This document shows positions 17,999 through 27,344 of a stretch of DNA of 64,000 nt, piece after piece. The translations under genes and the position numbers were made by a program. The stretch lies in the NCBI RefSeq assembly GCF_036227325.1, contig NZ_CP109467.1, positions 6,944,001-7,008,000 on the forward strand. The letters run 5' to 3'. Position 1 is the first letter of the stretch; each line of letters opens with the position of its first letter. This DNA comes from Streptomyces sp. NBC_01465 (GTDB taxonomy: Bacteria > Actinomycetota > Actinomycetes > Streptomycetales > Streptomycetaceae). The notes beneath the pieces were generated by a model. That model ran no database searches and was not told where the DNA came from. It saw only the letters and a program-made list of their open reading frames with translations.

Positions 17999-18028
17999 CT
18001 CGTCTTTCGTTCGAACATACAAGACGAG
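17999..18028. promoter_or_regulatory. 30-bp inverted repeat in the pucR-xdh intergenic region
   Basis: CTCGTCTT (17999-18006) and AAGACGAG (18021-18028) are perfect inverted arms around the inner palindrome GTTCGAAC (18009-18016). A second small dyad, GAGGTT-TCTG-AACCTC, lies at 17986-18001. The position between a regulator and its likely target operon makes this the best operator candidate. Confidence 0.55.
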
Positions 18029-18191
18029 CATGGTCACCAGCCAACTCCTTCATGGTTTCGGTGACTGCACCGGGCGGGGCACGGCTTGTGTACTGGGGCC
18101 ACCAAGCGTTAACAGCACGTGAACGCCCGTCGAGGGCCGGCCGTCCCGGGCACCGGCGAACACCCCCCGATTGAGAAGAAGAGAGCCACTC

Positions 18192-19094
18192 ATGGACTTC
18201 CTTCGCCCCGCCAGCTGGGAGGAGGCGCTCGCCGCCAAGGCAGAGCACCCCACGGCCGTTCCCCTTGCAGGTGGCACCGATGTGATGGTCGAGATCAACT
18301 TCGACCACCGTCGTCCGGAGTACCTCCTCGACCTCAACCGCATCGGCGAGCTCGGCGAATGGGAGGTCGGCGAGGAGAAGGTCCTGCTCGGCGCCTCGGT
18401 CCCGTACACCGCGATCATGGAGAACCTCCGCGCCGAGCTGCCGGGCCTCGCGCTCGCCTCGCACACGGTGGCCTCCCCGCAGATCCGCAACCGCGGCGGC
18501 GTCGGCGGCAACCTCGGGACCGCCTCGCCCGCGGGCGACGCCCACCCCGCGCTGCTGTCCGCCGACTGCGAGGTCGAGGTCGAGTCCGTACGCGGCTCGC
18601 GCCTCATCCCCATCGACGACTTCTACACCGGCGTGAAGCGCAACGCGCTCGCCGCCGACGAGCTCATCAAGCGCGTCCACATCAAGAAGGCGGACGGGCC
18701 GCAGCAGTACTCCAAGGTCGGCACCCGCAACGCCATGGTCATCGCGGTCTGCGCCTTCGGCATCGCCCTGCACCCCGAGACCCGCACGGTCCGCACCGGC
18801 ATCGGCTCCGCCGCCCCGACCCCGATCCGGGCGAAGGCCGCCGAGGAGTTCCTGAACGCCGCGCTCGAAGAGGGCGGGTTCTGGGAGAGCCGCAAGACCA
18901 TCACCCCGTCGGTCGCCAAGCAGTTCGCGGAGCTGGCCTCCGGTGCGGCCAACCCCATCGACGACGTACGCGGCACGGCGAACTACCGCCGCCACGCCGT
19001 CGGCATCATGGCCCGCCGCACGCTCGGCTGGACCTGGGAGTCCTACCGCGGCAACGGCCGCAGCAGCATCGAGGGAGTGGCGTCATGCGCGTGA
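18192..19094 (+). CDS. Xanthine dehydrogenase, FAD-binding subunit
   Basis: 300 aa from the ATG at 18192. It carries the CO-dehydrogenase/xanthine-dehydrogenase FAD-binding signatures AGGTDVMVEINF near the N-terminus and QIRNRGGVGGNLGTASPAGD near residue 105. A C-terminal CO_deh_flav_C-type domain follows. The subunit passes electrons from the iron-sulfur subunit to NAD+ through FAD. It is the first gene of the operon, and its stop overlaps the start of the next subunit by 10 bp, indicating translational coupling. Confidence 0.92.
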   Translation: MDFLRPASWEEALAAKAEHPTAVPLAGGTDVMVEINFDHRRPEYLLDLNRIGELGEWEVGEEKVLLGASVPYTAIMENLRAELPGLALASHTVASPQIRNRGGVGGNLGTASPAGDAHPALLSADCEVEVESVRGSRLIPIDDFYTGVKRNALAADELIKRVHIKKADGPQQYSKVGTRNAMVIAVCAFGIALHPETRTVRTGIGSAAPTPIRAKAAEEFLNAALEEGGFWESRKTITPSVAKQFAELASGAANPIDDVRGTANYRRHAVGIMARRTLGWTWESYRGNGRSSIEGVASCA

Positions 19095-19687
19095 ATTTCA
19101 CGGTCAACGGCCGTCAGCAGGAAGCCGACGACGTCTGGGAGGGCGAGTCCCTCCTCTACGTCCTGCGTGAGCGCATGGGCCTCCCCGGTTCCAAGAACGC
19201 CTGCGAGCAGGGCGAGTGCGGATCTTGTACGGTCCGCCTCAACGGTGTCCCGGTCTGCTCCTGCCTGGTCGCGGCCGGTCAGGCCGAAGGCAGCGAGATC
19301 GTCACCGTCGAGGGCCTGGCGGACTACGCGAAGCAGCGCCGTCACGAGGCAGCGAGTCACCCAGGCGGCGCCTGCGGTTCCGTCTGCGGCGGCACCAGCC
19401 TCCAGGAAGCCCGTATGTGGCAGGCCAAGGGGACCGACAGCCAGACCGGCGAGGGCACTCAACTCTCCCCGATCCAGCAGGCGTTCATCGACGCCGGCGC
19501 CGTGCAGTGCGGTTTCTGCACCCCCGGTCTCCTGGTCGCGGCCGACGAGCTGCTCGAGCGCAACGCCTCGCCGTCGGACGCCGACATCCGCGAGGCACTC
19601 TCCGGCAACCTCTGCCGCTGCACCGGCTACGAGAAGATCCTGGACGCGGTCCGCCTCGCGGCCGCCCGTCAGGAAGAGACGGTCTGA
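19085..19687 (+). CDS. Xanthine dehydrogenase, (2Fe-2S) subunit with a Cys-containing insertion
   Basis: 200 aa. The plant-ferredoxin cluster is CEQGECGSC...C (residues about 40-60) and the second helical-domain cluster is QCGFCTPG...CRCTGY near the C-terminus. Between the two domains is an unusually long linker (DYAKQRRHEAASHPGGACGS onward) with an extra Cys-x3-Cys pair, about 40 residues not seen in short family members. The role of the linker is unknown. Two clusters relay electrons from the molybdenum centre to FAD. Confidence 0.92.
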   Translation: MRVNFTVNGRQQEADDVWEGESLLYVLRERMGLPGSKNACEQGECGSCTVRLNGVPVCSCLVAAGQAEGSEIVTVEGLADYAKQRRHEAASHPGGACGSVCGGTSLQEARMWQAKGTDSQTGEGTQLSPIQQAFIDAGAVQCGFCTPGLLVAADELLERNASPSDADIREALSGNLCRCTGYEKILDAVRLAAARQEETV

Positions 19688-19689
19688 CC

Positions 19690-22071
19690 ATGGCTGGAAC
19701 CACGACAGGCGCACCCACCAACGTCACCCAGAAGCACAGCAAGGGCGGCATCGGCGAGTCCACGCTCCGCCCCGACGGCACCCTCAAGGTCACCGGTGAG
19801 TTCGCCTACTCCTCGGACATGTGGCACGACGAGATGCTGTGGGGCCAGATCCTGCGGTCCACCATCGCGCACGCCGAGATCGTGTCGATCGACACCTCCG
19901 AGGCCCTCGCGATGGACGGCGTCCACGCCGTTCTGACGGCCGACGACCTCCCCGCCGCGAAGAACTACGGCATGGAGTTCCAGGACACCCCGGTCCTCGC
20001 GTACGGCAAGGTCCGTCACCACGGTGAGCCGGTCGCCCTCGTGGCCGCCGACCACCCGGAGACCGCGCGCCGCGCCGCCGCCAAGATCCGCATCGAGTAC
20101 CGCGAGCTGCCCCTCATCACCGACGAGGCCTCGGCGACCGCCCCCGACGCGATTCTGGTCCACGAGAACCGCGACGACCACCACGCGGGTCACGTCCCGC
20201 ACCCCAACATCGTGCACCGCCAGCCGATCGTCCGCGGCAACGCCGAAGAGGCCGCCAAGAAGGCCGACTTCATCGTCAGGGGCGAGTACACCTTCGGCAT
20301 GCAGGACCAGGCGTTCCTCGGCCCCGAGTCCGGACTCGCGGTACCGGCCGAGGACGGCGGCGTCGACCTGTACGTGGCCACCCAGTGGCTGCACTCGGAC
20401 CTCAAGCAGATCGCCCCCTGCCTCGGCCTGCCCGAGGAGAAGATCCGGATGACGATGTCCGGCGTCGGCGGTGCCTTCGGCGGCCGCGAGGACATCTCGA
20501 TGCAGATCCTCGCCTCCCTGCTCGCGCTCCGTACGGGCAAGCCGGTGAAGATGGTCTACAACCGCTACGAGTCCTTCTTCGGGCACGTCCACCGCCACCC
20601 GGCGAAGCTCACCTACGAGCACGGCGCCACCAAGGACGGCAAGCTCACGCACCTCAAGTGCAGGATCGTGCTCGACGGCGGCGCCTACGCCTCCTCGACG
20701 GCCTCGGTCGTCGGCAACGCGGCCTCCCTCTCGGTCGGTCCGTACGTCGTCGAGGACGTCGAGATCGAGGCCGTCGGCCTCTACTCCAACAACCCGCCCT
20801 GCGGCGCCATGCGCGGCTTCGGCGCGGTCCAGGCGTGCTTCGCGTACGAGGCCCAGATGGACAAGCTCGCCGCGAAGCTCGACATGGACCCGGTGGAGTT
20901 CCGGCAGATCAACGCGATGTCGCAGGGCGCGGTCATGCCGACCGGGCAGGTCGTCGACTCGCCCGCGCCGGTCGCCGAACTGCTGCGCCGCGTCAAGGCC
21001 CGTCCGCTGCCGCCCGAGCAGCAGTGGGCCACCACCGAGGGCTCCGACGTCCGTGCGCTGCCCGGCGGTCTCTCCAACACCACGCACGGCGAAGGCGTCG
21101 TACGCGGCATCGGCTACGCGGTCGGCATCAAGAACGTCGGCTTCTCCGAGGGCTTCGACGACTACTCGACCGCCAGGATCCGCATGGAGGTCATCAACGG
21201 CGAGGCCGTCGCGACCGTCCACACCGCCATGGCGGAGGTCGGCCAGGGCGGCGTCACCATCCACGCGCAGATCGCCCGCACCGAGCTCGGCGTCCAGCAG
21301 GTCACCATCCACCCCGCCGACACCCAGGTGGGCTCGGCAGGATCGACCTCGGCCGGCCGTCAGACGTACATGACCGGCGGCGCCATCAAGAACTCCTGCG
21401 AACTCGTCCGCGAGCAGGTCCTGGAGATCGGCCGGCGCAAGTTCGGCTCGTACCACCCGGCGTGGGCGACCGCCGAACTCCTCCTGGAGGGCGGCAAGGT
21501 CGTCACCGACGGCGGCGAGGTCCTCGCGACCCTCACCGACGTCCTGGAGGACGAGGTCGTGGAGATCGAGGAGGAGTGGCGGCACCGCCCCACCCAGGCC
21601 TTCGACCTCGTCACCGGGCAGGGCAACGGCCATGTGCAGTACGCCTTCGCGGCGCACCGCGCGGTCGTCGAGGTGGACACCGAGCTCGGCCTCGTCAAGG
21701 TCGTCGAGCTCGCGGTCGCCCAGGACGTCGGCAAGGCGGTCAACCCGCTCTCCGTCATCGGCCAGATCCAGGGCGGCACCGTCCAGGGACTGGGCGTCGC
21801 GGTGATGGAAGAGATCATCGTCGACCCGAAGACCGCGAAGGTGCGCAACCCCTCCTTCACGGACTACCTGCTCCCCACCATCCTCGACACGCCGACCATC
21901 CCGGTCGACTACCTCGAACTGGCCGACCCGAACGCGCCGTACGGCGTGCGCGGCATCGGCGAGGCCCCGACCCTCTCGTCCACCCCGGCCGTCCTCGCGG
22001 CGATCCGGGACGCGACGGGCCTGGAGCTCAACAAGACCCCGGTACGACCGGAGCACCTCACCGGCACCTGA
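19690..22071 (+). CDS. Xanthine dehydrogenase, molybdopterin-binding catalytic subunit
   Basis: 793 aa from the ATG 2 bp after the previous stop. Family motifs: HGEPVALVAADHPETARRAA (hammerhead domain), GVGGAFGGRED, CGAMRGFGAVQACFAYE, GQGGVTIHAQIARTELGV and the active-site Glu segment GVRGIGEAPTLS near the C-terminus. It hydroxylates hypoxanthine to xanthine and xanthine to urate using a molybdenum cofactor. The purine substrate is inferred from the PucR, AzgA and XdhC neighbours. Confidence 0.92.
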   Translation: MAGTTTGAPTNVTQKHSKGGIGESTLRPDGTLKVTGEFAYSSDMWHDEMLWGQILRSTIAHAEIVSIDTSEALAMDGVHAVLTADDLPAAKNYGMEFQDTPVLAYGKVRHHGEPVALVAADHPETARRAAAKIRIEYRELPLITDEASATAPDAILVHENRDDHHAGHVPHPNIVHRQPIVRGNAEEAAKKADFIVRGEYTFGMQDQAFLGPESGLAVPAEDGGVDLYVATQWLHSDLKQIAPCLGLPEEKIRMTMSGVGGAFGGREDISMQILASLLALRTGKPVKMVYNRYESFFGHVHRHPAKLTYEHGATKDGKLTHLKCRIVLDGGAYASSTASVVGNAASLSVGPYVVEDVEIEAVGLYSNNPPCGAMRGFGAVQACFAYEAQMDKLAAKLDMDPVEFRQINAMSQGAVMPTGQVVDSPAPVAELLRRVKARPLPPEQQWATTEGSDVRALPGGLSNTTHGEGVVRGIGYAVGIKNVGFSEGFDDYSTARIRMEVINGEAVATVHTAMAEVGQGGVTIHAQIARTELGVQQVTIHPADTQVGSAGSTSAGRQTYMTGGAIKNSCELVREQVLEIGRRKFGSYHPAWATAELLLEGGKVVTDGGEVLATLTDVLEDEVVEIEEEWRHRPTQAFDLVTGQGNGHVQYAFAAHRAVVEVDTELGLVKVVELAVAQDVGKAVNPLSVIGQIQGGTVQGLGVAVMEEIIVDPKTAKVRNPSFTDYLLPTILDTPTIPVDYLELADPNAPYGVRGIGEAPTLSSTPAVLAAIRDATGLELNKTPVRPEHLTGT

Positions 22072-22303
22072 GTCACCACAAGCTCTCCGGGCGGCGCGGG
22101 GACGGGAACGTCACACTTCGCCTCCCCGCACCGCCCGGAGTCCCAAGTACCGCACCGCTCGCGGTCCTTGCACCACGGCACCACAGCACCACCGCTTCAC
22201 CGCACATCTCTCGGGCCGTCCCCCGGGTCGTGCAGCCAACAGCACATCCCAAATTCCGTAGCACGCATACGGATGCCCCTGTGAACCTTGGGAGTTAGGC
22301 ATC

Positions 22304-23779
22304 ATGACCCAGCAGTCCACTGAGCCGAAGGCCACGGCGGAGGACGCCGGCGCGGGAACGCGCCAGCCCGCCGGAAGGTCCTGGCTCGACCGGTACTTCC
22401 ACATAACCAAGAGAGGGTCCACCGTCGGCCAGGAGGTCCGCGGCGGCATCACCACCTTCATGGCGATGGCGTACATCGTCCTCCTGAACCCGGTGATCCT
22501 CTCGGGCGCGGACGCGACGGGACACCACCTCGACGGCGGCCAGATCACCACGGCCACCGCCCTCGCCGCAGCCGTCACCACCCTCGTCATGGGCTTCGTC
22601 GGCAATGTGCCGCTCGCCCTCGCCGCGGGACTCGGCGTCTCCGCCGTCATGGCCTACCAGGTCGCCCCGGAGATGACCTGGGGCAACGCGATGGCCATGT
22701 GCATCATCTACGGCGCCATCATCTGTCTGCTGGTCATCACCGGCCTGCGCGAACTCATCATGAACGCCATCCCGCTGGCACTGAAGCACGCCATCACCAT
22801 GGGAATCGGCCTCTTCGTCTGCCTCATCGGCCTGGTCCAGGCCGGCTTCGTCACCGGTATGAAGGGCCCCGGCGGGGTCACCGGAGCCAAGCCGCTCCAG
22901 CTCGGCACCAGCGACATGCTCACCGGCTGGCCGGTGCTCTGCTTCGGCGTCACCGTGCTGCTGATCTTCGTGCTGCAGGTCCGCAAGGTCCCCGGCGCGA
23001 TCCTCATCGGCATCGTCGGCGGTACGGTCTTCGCGGCGATCGTCCACCAGGCCGCCGGACTCACCCAGAAGGACTGGGGTCTCAACGCCCCCGCGCTCAA
23101 GGGCTCCATCGTCAGCGCCCCCGACTTCGGGCTCTTCGGCAAGGTGTCCTTCAGCGGCATCGGCGACGTCGGCGGTCTCACCGTCGGAGTGATCGTCTTC
23201 ACCCTGGTCCTCGCCGGCTTCTTCGACGCCATCGGCACGATCATCGGCGTCGGCCAGCAGGCCAACCTCGTCGACAAGGACGGGAAGATGCCGGGCCTCA
23301 ACAAGGCCCTGACCATCGACGGTGCCGGCGGCATCGTGGGCGGTCTCGCGGGTGCCTCGGGCCAGACGGTCTTCGTCGAGTCCACCGCGGGCGTCGGCGA
23401 CGGTGCCCGCACCGGTCTCGCCAGCGTCGTCACCGGTCTCGGTTTCGCCCTGTGCCTGGTCTTCACCCCGCTCGCCCAGCTCATCCCGACCCAGGTCGCC
23501 GCGGCCGCGCTCGTCGTCATCGGATCGATGATGCTGACCAACGCCAAGCACATCGACTGGAACGACCAGGCCACCTCCATCCCGGTGTTCCTGACCACCG
23601 TTCTGATGCCGTTCACGTACTCCATCACGGTGGGCATCGCGGCCGGCGTCATCGCCCACGTCCTCATCAAGGCCGCTCAGGGCAAGGTCCGTGAGATCGG
23701 CTGGCTGATGTGGGTGCTCGCCGCGGTGTTCCTCGCCTACTTCGCACTCCACCCCATCGAGAGCTGGCTGGGCATCTAG
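22304..23779 (+). CDS. NCS2-family purine permease (AzgA type)
   Basis: 491 aa with about 12-14 membrane helices. AzgA-type signatures are present: GGITTFMAMAYIVLLNPVIL near residue 45, FFDAIGTIIGVGQQANLVDK near residue 308 and GASGQTVFVESTAGVGDGAR near residue 350. These permeases import adenine, guanine or hypoxanthine with protons. The gene lies 232 bp after the xanthine dehydrogenase genes, so it may have its own promoter, but it fits the same pathway as the uptake step. GGGAG precedes the ATG. Confidence 0.9.
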   Translation: MTQQSTEPKATAEDAGAGTRQPAGRSWLDRYFHITKRGSTVGQEVRGGITTFMAMAYIVLLNPVILSGADATGHHLDGGQITTATALAAAVTTLVMGFVGNVPLALAAGLGVSAVMAYQVAPEMTWGNAMAMCIIYGAIICLLVITGLRELIMNAIPLALKHAITMGIGLFVCLIGLVQAGFVTGMKGPGGVTGAKPLQLGTSDMLTGWPVLCFGVTVLLIFVLQVRKVPGAILIGIVGGTVFAAIVHQAAGLTQKDWGLNAPALKGSIVSAPDFGLFGKVSFSGIGDVGGLTVGVIVFTLVLAGFFDAIGTIIGVGQQANLVDKDGKMPGLNKALTIDGAGGIVGGLAGASGQTVFVESTAGVGDGARTGLASVVTGLGFALCLVFTPLAQLIPTQVAAAALVVIGSMMLTNAKHIDWNDQATSIPVFLTTVLMPFTYSITVGIAAGVIAHVLIKAAQGKVREIGWLMWVLAAVFLAYFALHPIESWLGI

Positions 23780-23819
23780 TGCAGCCCGCACCCCTCCCCG
23801 CATCCTGAAGGAGACCCGC

Positions 23820-24974
23820 ATGCTGGACATCGCCGAAGAGCTCAACCGGTGGGTCGAGCAGGGACGTGACTTCGCCGTGGCCACGGTCGTGGCCGTCGGC
23901 GGCAGCGCCCCCCGCCAGCCAGGAGCCGCGCTCGCCGTGGACTCCGAGGGCACGGCGGTCGGTTCGGTCTCCGGAGGATGCGTGGAGGGGGCGGTGTACG
24001 AACTCTGCAAGCAGGCCCTGGACGACGGCGAAACGGTGGTGGAGCGCTTCGGCTACTCCGACGACGACGCCTTCGCGGTGGGCCTGACCTGCGGGGGAAC
24101 CATCGACATCCTGGTCACGCCGGTCCGCGCGAACTCACCCGCGCGGCAGGTGTACGTCGAGGCGCTGGCCGCCGCCGCACGGGGGGAGGCGGCGGCCGTC
24201 GCCCGCATCACACAGGGGCCGGCCGAGCTGATGGGCAGCGCGCTTCTCGTACGTACCGACGAGGGCCCCCACACGGGCACCCTCGGCGGCCACCCGGAAC
24301 TCGACCGCACGGCAGCGGCCGAGGCCCGCGCCCTGCTGGACGCGGGACGCACCGGCACGGTCACCCTCGGGGAGGGCGGCTCGCGCTGCGGACAGCCGCT
24401 CACCCTCCTCGTCGAGTCGAGCGTGCCGCCGCCCCGCATGATCGTCTTCGGCGCCATCGACTTCGCCGCCGCCCTCGCGCGCGTCGGTACGTTCCTCGGC
24501 TACCGCGTCACGGTCTGCGACGCCCGCCCGGTCTTCGCCACCGCCGCCCGCTTTCCCGACGCCGACGAGGTCGTCGTCGACTGGCCGCACCGCTACCTGG
24601 CGTCCACCGAGACCGACAGCCGTACGGTCCTCGCCGTCCTCACCCACGACGCCAAGTTCGACGTGCCCCTCCTCGAACTCGCCCTGAAACTCCCCGTCGC
24701 CTACGTCGGCGCGATGGGCTCGCGCCGCACCCACCTCGACCGCAACGCGCGCCTGCGCGACGTCGGCGTCACCGAGCTGGAGCTGGCGCGGCTGCGCTCC
24801 CCTATCGGCCTCGACCTCGGCGCGCGTACGCCCGAGGAGACCGCCCTGTCCATCGGCGCGGAGATCGTCGCCAACCGGCGCGGCGGCACCGGGGCCTCCC
24901 TCACGGGCGCCCACACCGCCATCCACCACGAAGGCTCACGCGGGCCGGCCGGCCGGATGGCGTCCGTCGCCTGA
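23820..24974 (+). CDS. xdhC: XdhC/CoxI-family molybdenum-cofactor maturation protein
   Basis: 384 aa; AAGGAG 7-8 nt upstream of the ATG. The N-terminal XdhC/CoxI domain shows VVAVGGSAPRQPGAALAV and VSGGCVEGAVYE. The C-terminal Rossmann-like domain starts at MIVFGAIDFAAALARVGTFL and includes YVGAMGSRRTHLDRNARLRD and RSPIGLDLGARTPEETALSI. XdhC binds and sulfurates the molybdenum cofactor before insertion into xanthine dehydrogenase. It is 40 bp after the permease. Its last 39 bp overlap the convergent regulator gene. Confidence 0.92.
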   Translation: MLDIAEELNRWVEQGRDFAVATVVAVGGSAPRQPGAALAVDSEGTAVGSVSGGCVEGAVYELCKQALDDGETVVERFGYSDDDAFAVGLTCGGTIDILVTPVRANSPARQVYVEALAAAARGEAAAVARITQGPAELMGSALLVRTDEGPHTGTLGGHPELDRTAAAEARALLDAGRTGTVTLGEGGSRCGQPLTLLVESSVPPPRMIVFGAIDFAAALARVGTFLGYRVTVCDARPVFATAARFPDADEVVVDWPHRYLASTETDSRTVLAVLTHDAKFDVPLLELALKLPVAYVGAMGSRRTHLDRNARLRDVGVTELELARLRSPIGLDLGARTPEETALSIGAEIVANRRGGTGASLTGAHTAIHHEGSRGPAGRMASVA

Positions 24975-25946
24975 CGCGAGCTCGGCGCCCAGCTCGGTGC
25001 GGGCGTACAGCACGAGGCGCCCGGCCCGCGCCCTGCTGACGAGTCCCGTCCGGTGCAGTACGGCGAGATGGTGCGAGACCGCACTCGCCGAAACGCCCAT
25101 ACGGCGGGCGAGTTCGGTGGTCGAGGCGGGCCCGTCGAGCGTTTCGAGCAGCGCCGCCTTCGGCGCACCCACCAGTTCGGCCAGGGCCCCCGCCGGCTGC
25201 TGTGGCCGGGTCTCCCAGAGCGTGGCGACCCCGCGCGCCGGGTAGTTGATCGTCGGCGGCTCGTCCGCGCCGACCGGGCTGATCGCCTGACGGGCGAAGA
25301 GCGTGGGCGCGAGCCAGAAGCCCCGGCCGCCGACCGCCACGGACAGATCCAGCTCGGGATGGACGAAGAGCGTCAGCCTTCCCGCCTCCCACACCGCGGT
25401 CGGATCCAGCGAGGTGAGCAGGGCCGCCGCGCCGTCGCGGGCAAGCAGCTGGGAGCGATGGATCATGTCCGCCTCCAGGACCGCACGCATCCGGGGCCAG
25501 TGCGGGGCGATCGCCAGCTCCCAGTACCTCTCCAGGGCGTCGGCCACCGCGTCCCTCAACACCCTTGGATCCGCGGCCAGTTCAGCCAGGTGTGCGGGAA
25601 GCCGCCGGGACGCGTACGCCGCCCGGACATCCGCCAGAACCTTCTCCGGACGCGTCGCCCGCACCCGCCTCAGCTCGTCCCGCACATCGGGCAGCGGTGA
25701 ATCGGGGCGCGGTGTGAGGAAGTCCGGAATCCACCCGCTGCCCCGCACCTTCAGCTGATGCAGCAGTACGAGGTCGAGACCGTCGGCATCCGCGAGGGCG
25801 GCCCGCGTCCGGCGCACCCAGGGGAGATGGAGCGTGTACTTCTCCGGGGCGGCCAGCGCCCACAGGCTCGTTGCCGTCTCCAGGAGCGGGGAGCAGCCGA
25901 AACGCATGTCGGCCAGGTCGTCGACGTCGAACTGGTAACTGAGCAT
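24936..25946 (-). CDS. ArsR-type winged-helix regulator (DUF5937-like N-terminus)
   Basis: 336 aa from the ATG at 25946. The N-terminal ~250 residues resemble the sensor part found in Streptomyces DUF5937 proteins (MLSYQFDVDDLADMRFGCSP). Residues about 255-325 are an ArsR-like winged helix (LVGAPKAALLETLDGPASTT, then MGVSASAVSHHLAVLHRTGL). No metal-binding Cys motif is visible. It is divergent from the MFS transporter with only 55 bp between starts, so the transporter is the likely target. Confidence 0.82.
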   Translation of the reverse strand: MLSYQFDVDDLADMRFGCSPLLETATSLWALAAPEKYTLHLPWVRRTRAALADADGLDLVLLHQLKVRGSGWIPDFLTPRPDSPLPDVRDELRRVRATRPEKVLADVRAAYASRRLPAHLAELAADPRVLRDAVADALERYWELAIAPHWPRMRAVLEADMIHRSQLLARDGAAALLTSLDPTAVWEAGRLTLFVHPELDLSVAVGGRGFWLAPTLFARQAISPVGADEPPTINYPARGVATLWETRPQQPAGALAELVGAPKAALLETLDGPASTTELARRMGVSASAVSHHLAVLHRTGLVSRARAGRLVLYARTELGAELASGDGRHPAGRPA

Positions 25947-26001
25947 TGAGCCATAGCCTAAATCTCTGTCGGGCGAGGGCGACAGCGGGTTGGCTGTCGG
26001 C

Positions 26002-27249
26002 ATGCCCTCGATCACGTCAGGGGCGGCAGCCGTGCTGCCGCCCCGCGGTCCGCTGCGCGGATACGCCCTCATCACCCTCGTCGACTGGATCGGCAATGGT
26101 CTCTTCCTCACCGGCGCCGCGCTCTTCTTCACCCGGATCGTCGGGCTCAGCGGGACCCGGGTGGGGCTCGGCATGACCGTGGCGGCACTGGTCGGCCCGG
26201 TCGTCTCCGTGCCCGCCGGGCGCCTCGGCGACCGCTACGGGCACCGGCGGATATTTCTCCTGGCGGTCGTCGTCCAGGCCGCCTGCTTCGCCGGATACCT
26301 CGTGGTCGACAGCTTCCCCGCGTTCCTCGCCGTGGTCTGCGCACTCTCGCTGGCCAAGAGCGCGGTGAGGCCGGTCGCGAGCGCCTATCTTGCGCAGATC
26401 GCCGACGCGAAGGCGCTGGTCTCGGCGAGCGCGTACACCAGGGTGATGCTCAACATCGGTTTCTCGCTGGGGAGTCTGGGCGCGGGCGTCGCGCTCGCGG
26501 TGGACACCTATGCCGGCTATGCGTCCCTGGTGGTGGGCAACTGCCTCTCGTACGCGATCGTCGCCGTCATCCTGCTGCGGATGCCGGACGGACGGCGGAC
26601 CGTACGCGAGGAGGGCGCAACTCCCGCTGCCCGCCCGCGCTTCGGCGCCCTGCGCGACGGCCGCTACCTCCTGCTCGCCGCGCTCTCCGGGCTGCTCTAC
26701 ATCCAGGCGGACGTCCTCAACCTCGGGCTGCCGCTGTGGATCGCCGGACACACCGAGGCGCCCCGCTGGTCGATCGCGGCGCTGATGCTCCTCAACACCG
26801 CGCTGGCGATCCTGCTCCAGGTGCGCGCGGCCCGCGGCTCGGACACTGTGCCGGGGGCGGCGGTCGCGGGGCGGCGCGCCGGGTGGGCGCTGCTCGGCGC
26901 GTGCGCGGTCTTCGCGGTGGCCCGCGAGCTCGGACCGGTCGCCGCGGTGGCGGTGCTCGCGGTGGGGGTGGCGCTGCTCACCGCCGGCGAACTGCTCTCC
27001 TCGGCGAGCGGCTGGGGCCTGTCGTACGGCCTGGCCCACCCGGACCGCCAGGGCGAGTACCAGGGCGCCTGGACCCTCAGCGCGGACCTGTCCCGGGCGG
27101 CCGGCCCGCTGCTGGTGACGGCGCTGGTCACGAACGGCGGGACGACCGGCTGGCTGCTGCTGGGGATCGGCTTCCTGGCGGTGGGAACGGTGACGGTCCC
27201 GGCGGCCCGCCGCCCGGATCGCCGGCCGGAGTACGCGGCGGGCGCCTGA
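26002..27249 (+). CDS. MFS transporter
   Basis: 415 aa from the ATG at 26002 (a TTG at 25990 is possible). Twelve membrane segments are apparent. The MFS loop 2-3 signature is present as GRLGDRYGHRRIFLLAVVVQ near residue 75. Alanine- and leucine-rich helices and no large insert fit a drug-efflux-type carrier. The adjacent ArsR-type regulator suggests inducible efflux, but the substrate cannot be told. Confidence 0.85.
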   Translation: MPSITSGAAAVLPPRGPLRGYALITLVDWIGNGLFLTGAALFFTRIVGLSGTRVGLGMTVAALVGPVVSVPAGRLGDRYGHRRIFLLAVVVQAACFAGYLVVDSFPAFLAVVCALSLAKSAVRPVASAYLAQIADAKALVSASAYTRVMLNIGFSLGSLGAGVALAVDTYAGYASLVVGNCLSYAIVAVILLRMPDGRRTVREEGATPAARPRFGALRDGRYLLLAALSGLLYIQADVLNLGLPLWIAGHTEAPRWSIAALMLLNTALAILLQVRAARGSDTVPGAAVAGRRAGWALLGACAVFAVARELGPVAAVAVLAVGVALLTAGELLSSASGWGLSYGLAHPDRQGEYQGAWTLSADLSRAAGPLLVTALVTNGGTTGWLLLGIGFLAVGTVTVPAARRPDRRPEYAAGA

Positions 27250-27300
27250 CTCCGTACGTACACGACTCTTGACGCGAGCATGGCGCTGATTGAGTCTCTG

Positions 27301-27314
27301 TGGGAGCGCTCCCG
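27301..27314. promoter_or_regulatory. CebR operator (cellulose-utilisation box)
   Basis: TGGGAGCGCTCCCG matches 13 of 14 positions of the known Streptomyces CebR box TGGGAGCGCTCCCA. It lies 30 bp upstream of the cellulase start and just downstream of a TTGACG -35-like hexamer (27269-27274), where a repressor would block transcription. Confidence 0.85.
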
Positions 27315-27344
27315 CACGTGCCCCGTCACCCCTGGAGTGAACCC

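Noticed and set aside
17940..18995. Extension of pucR to 18995
   Set aside because: It would run through the xanthine dehydrogenase FAD gene on the other strand; family members start at MRLRALL.
19669..22056. A 795-codon minus-strand frame
   Set aside because: Antisense to the molybdopterin subunit; the sequence is Asp/Gly/Val-biased complement of a real gene.
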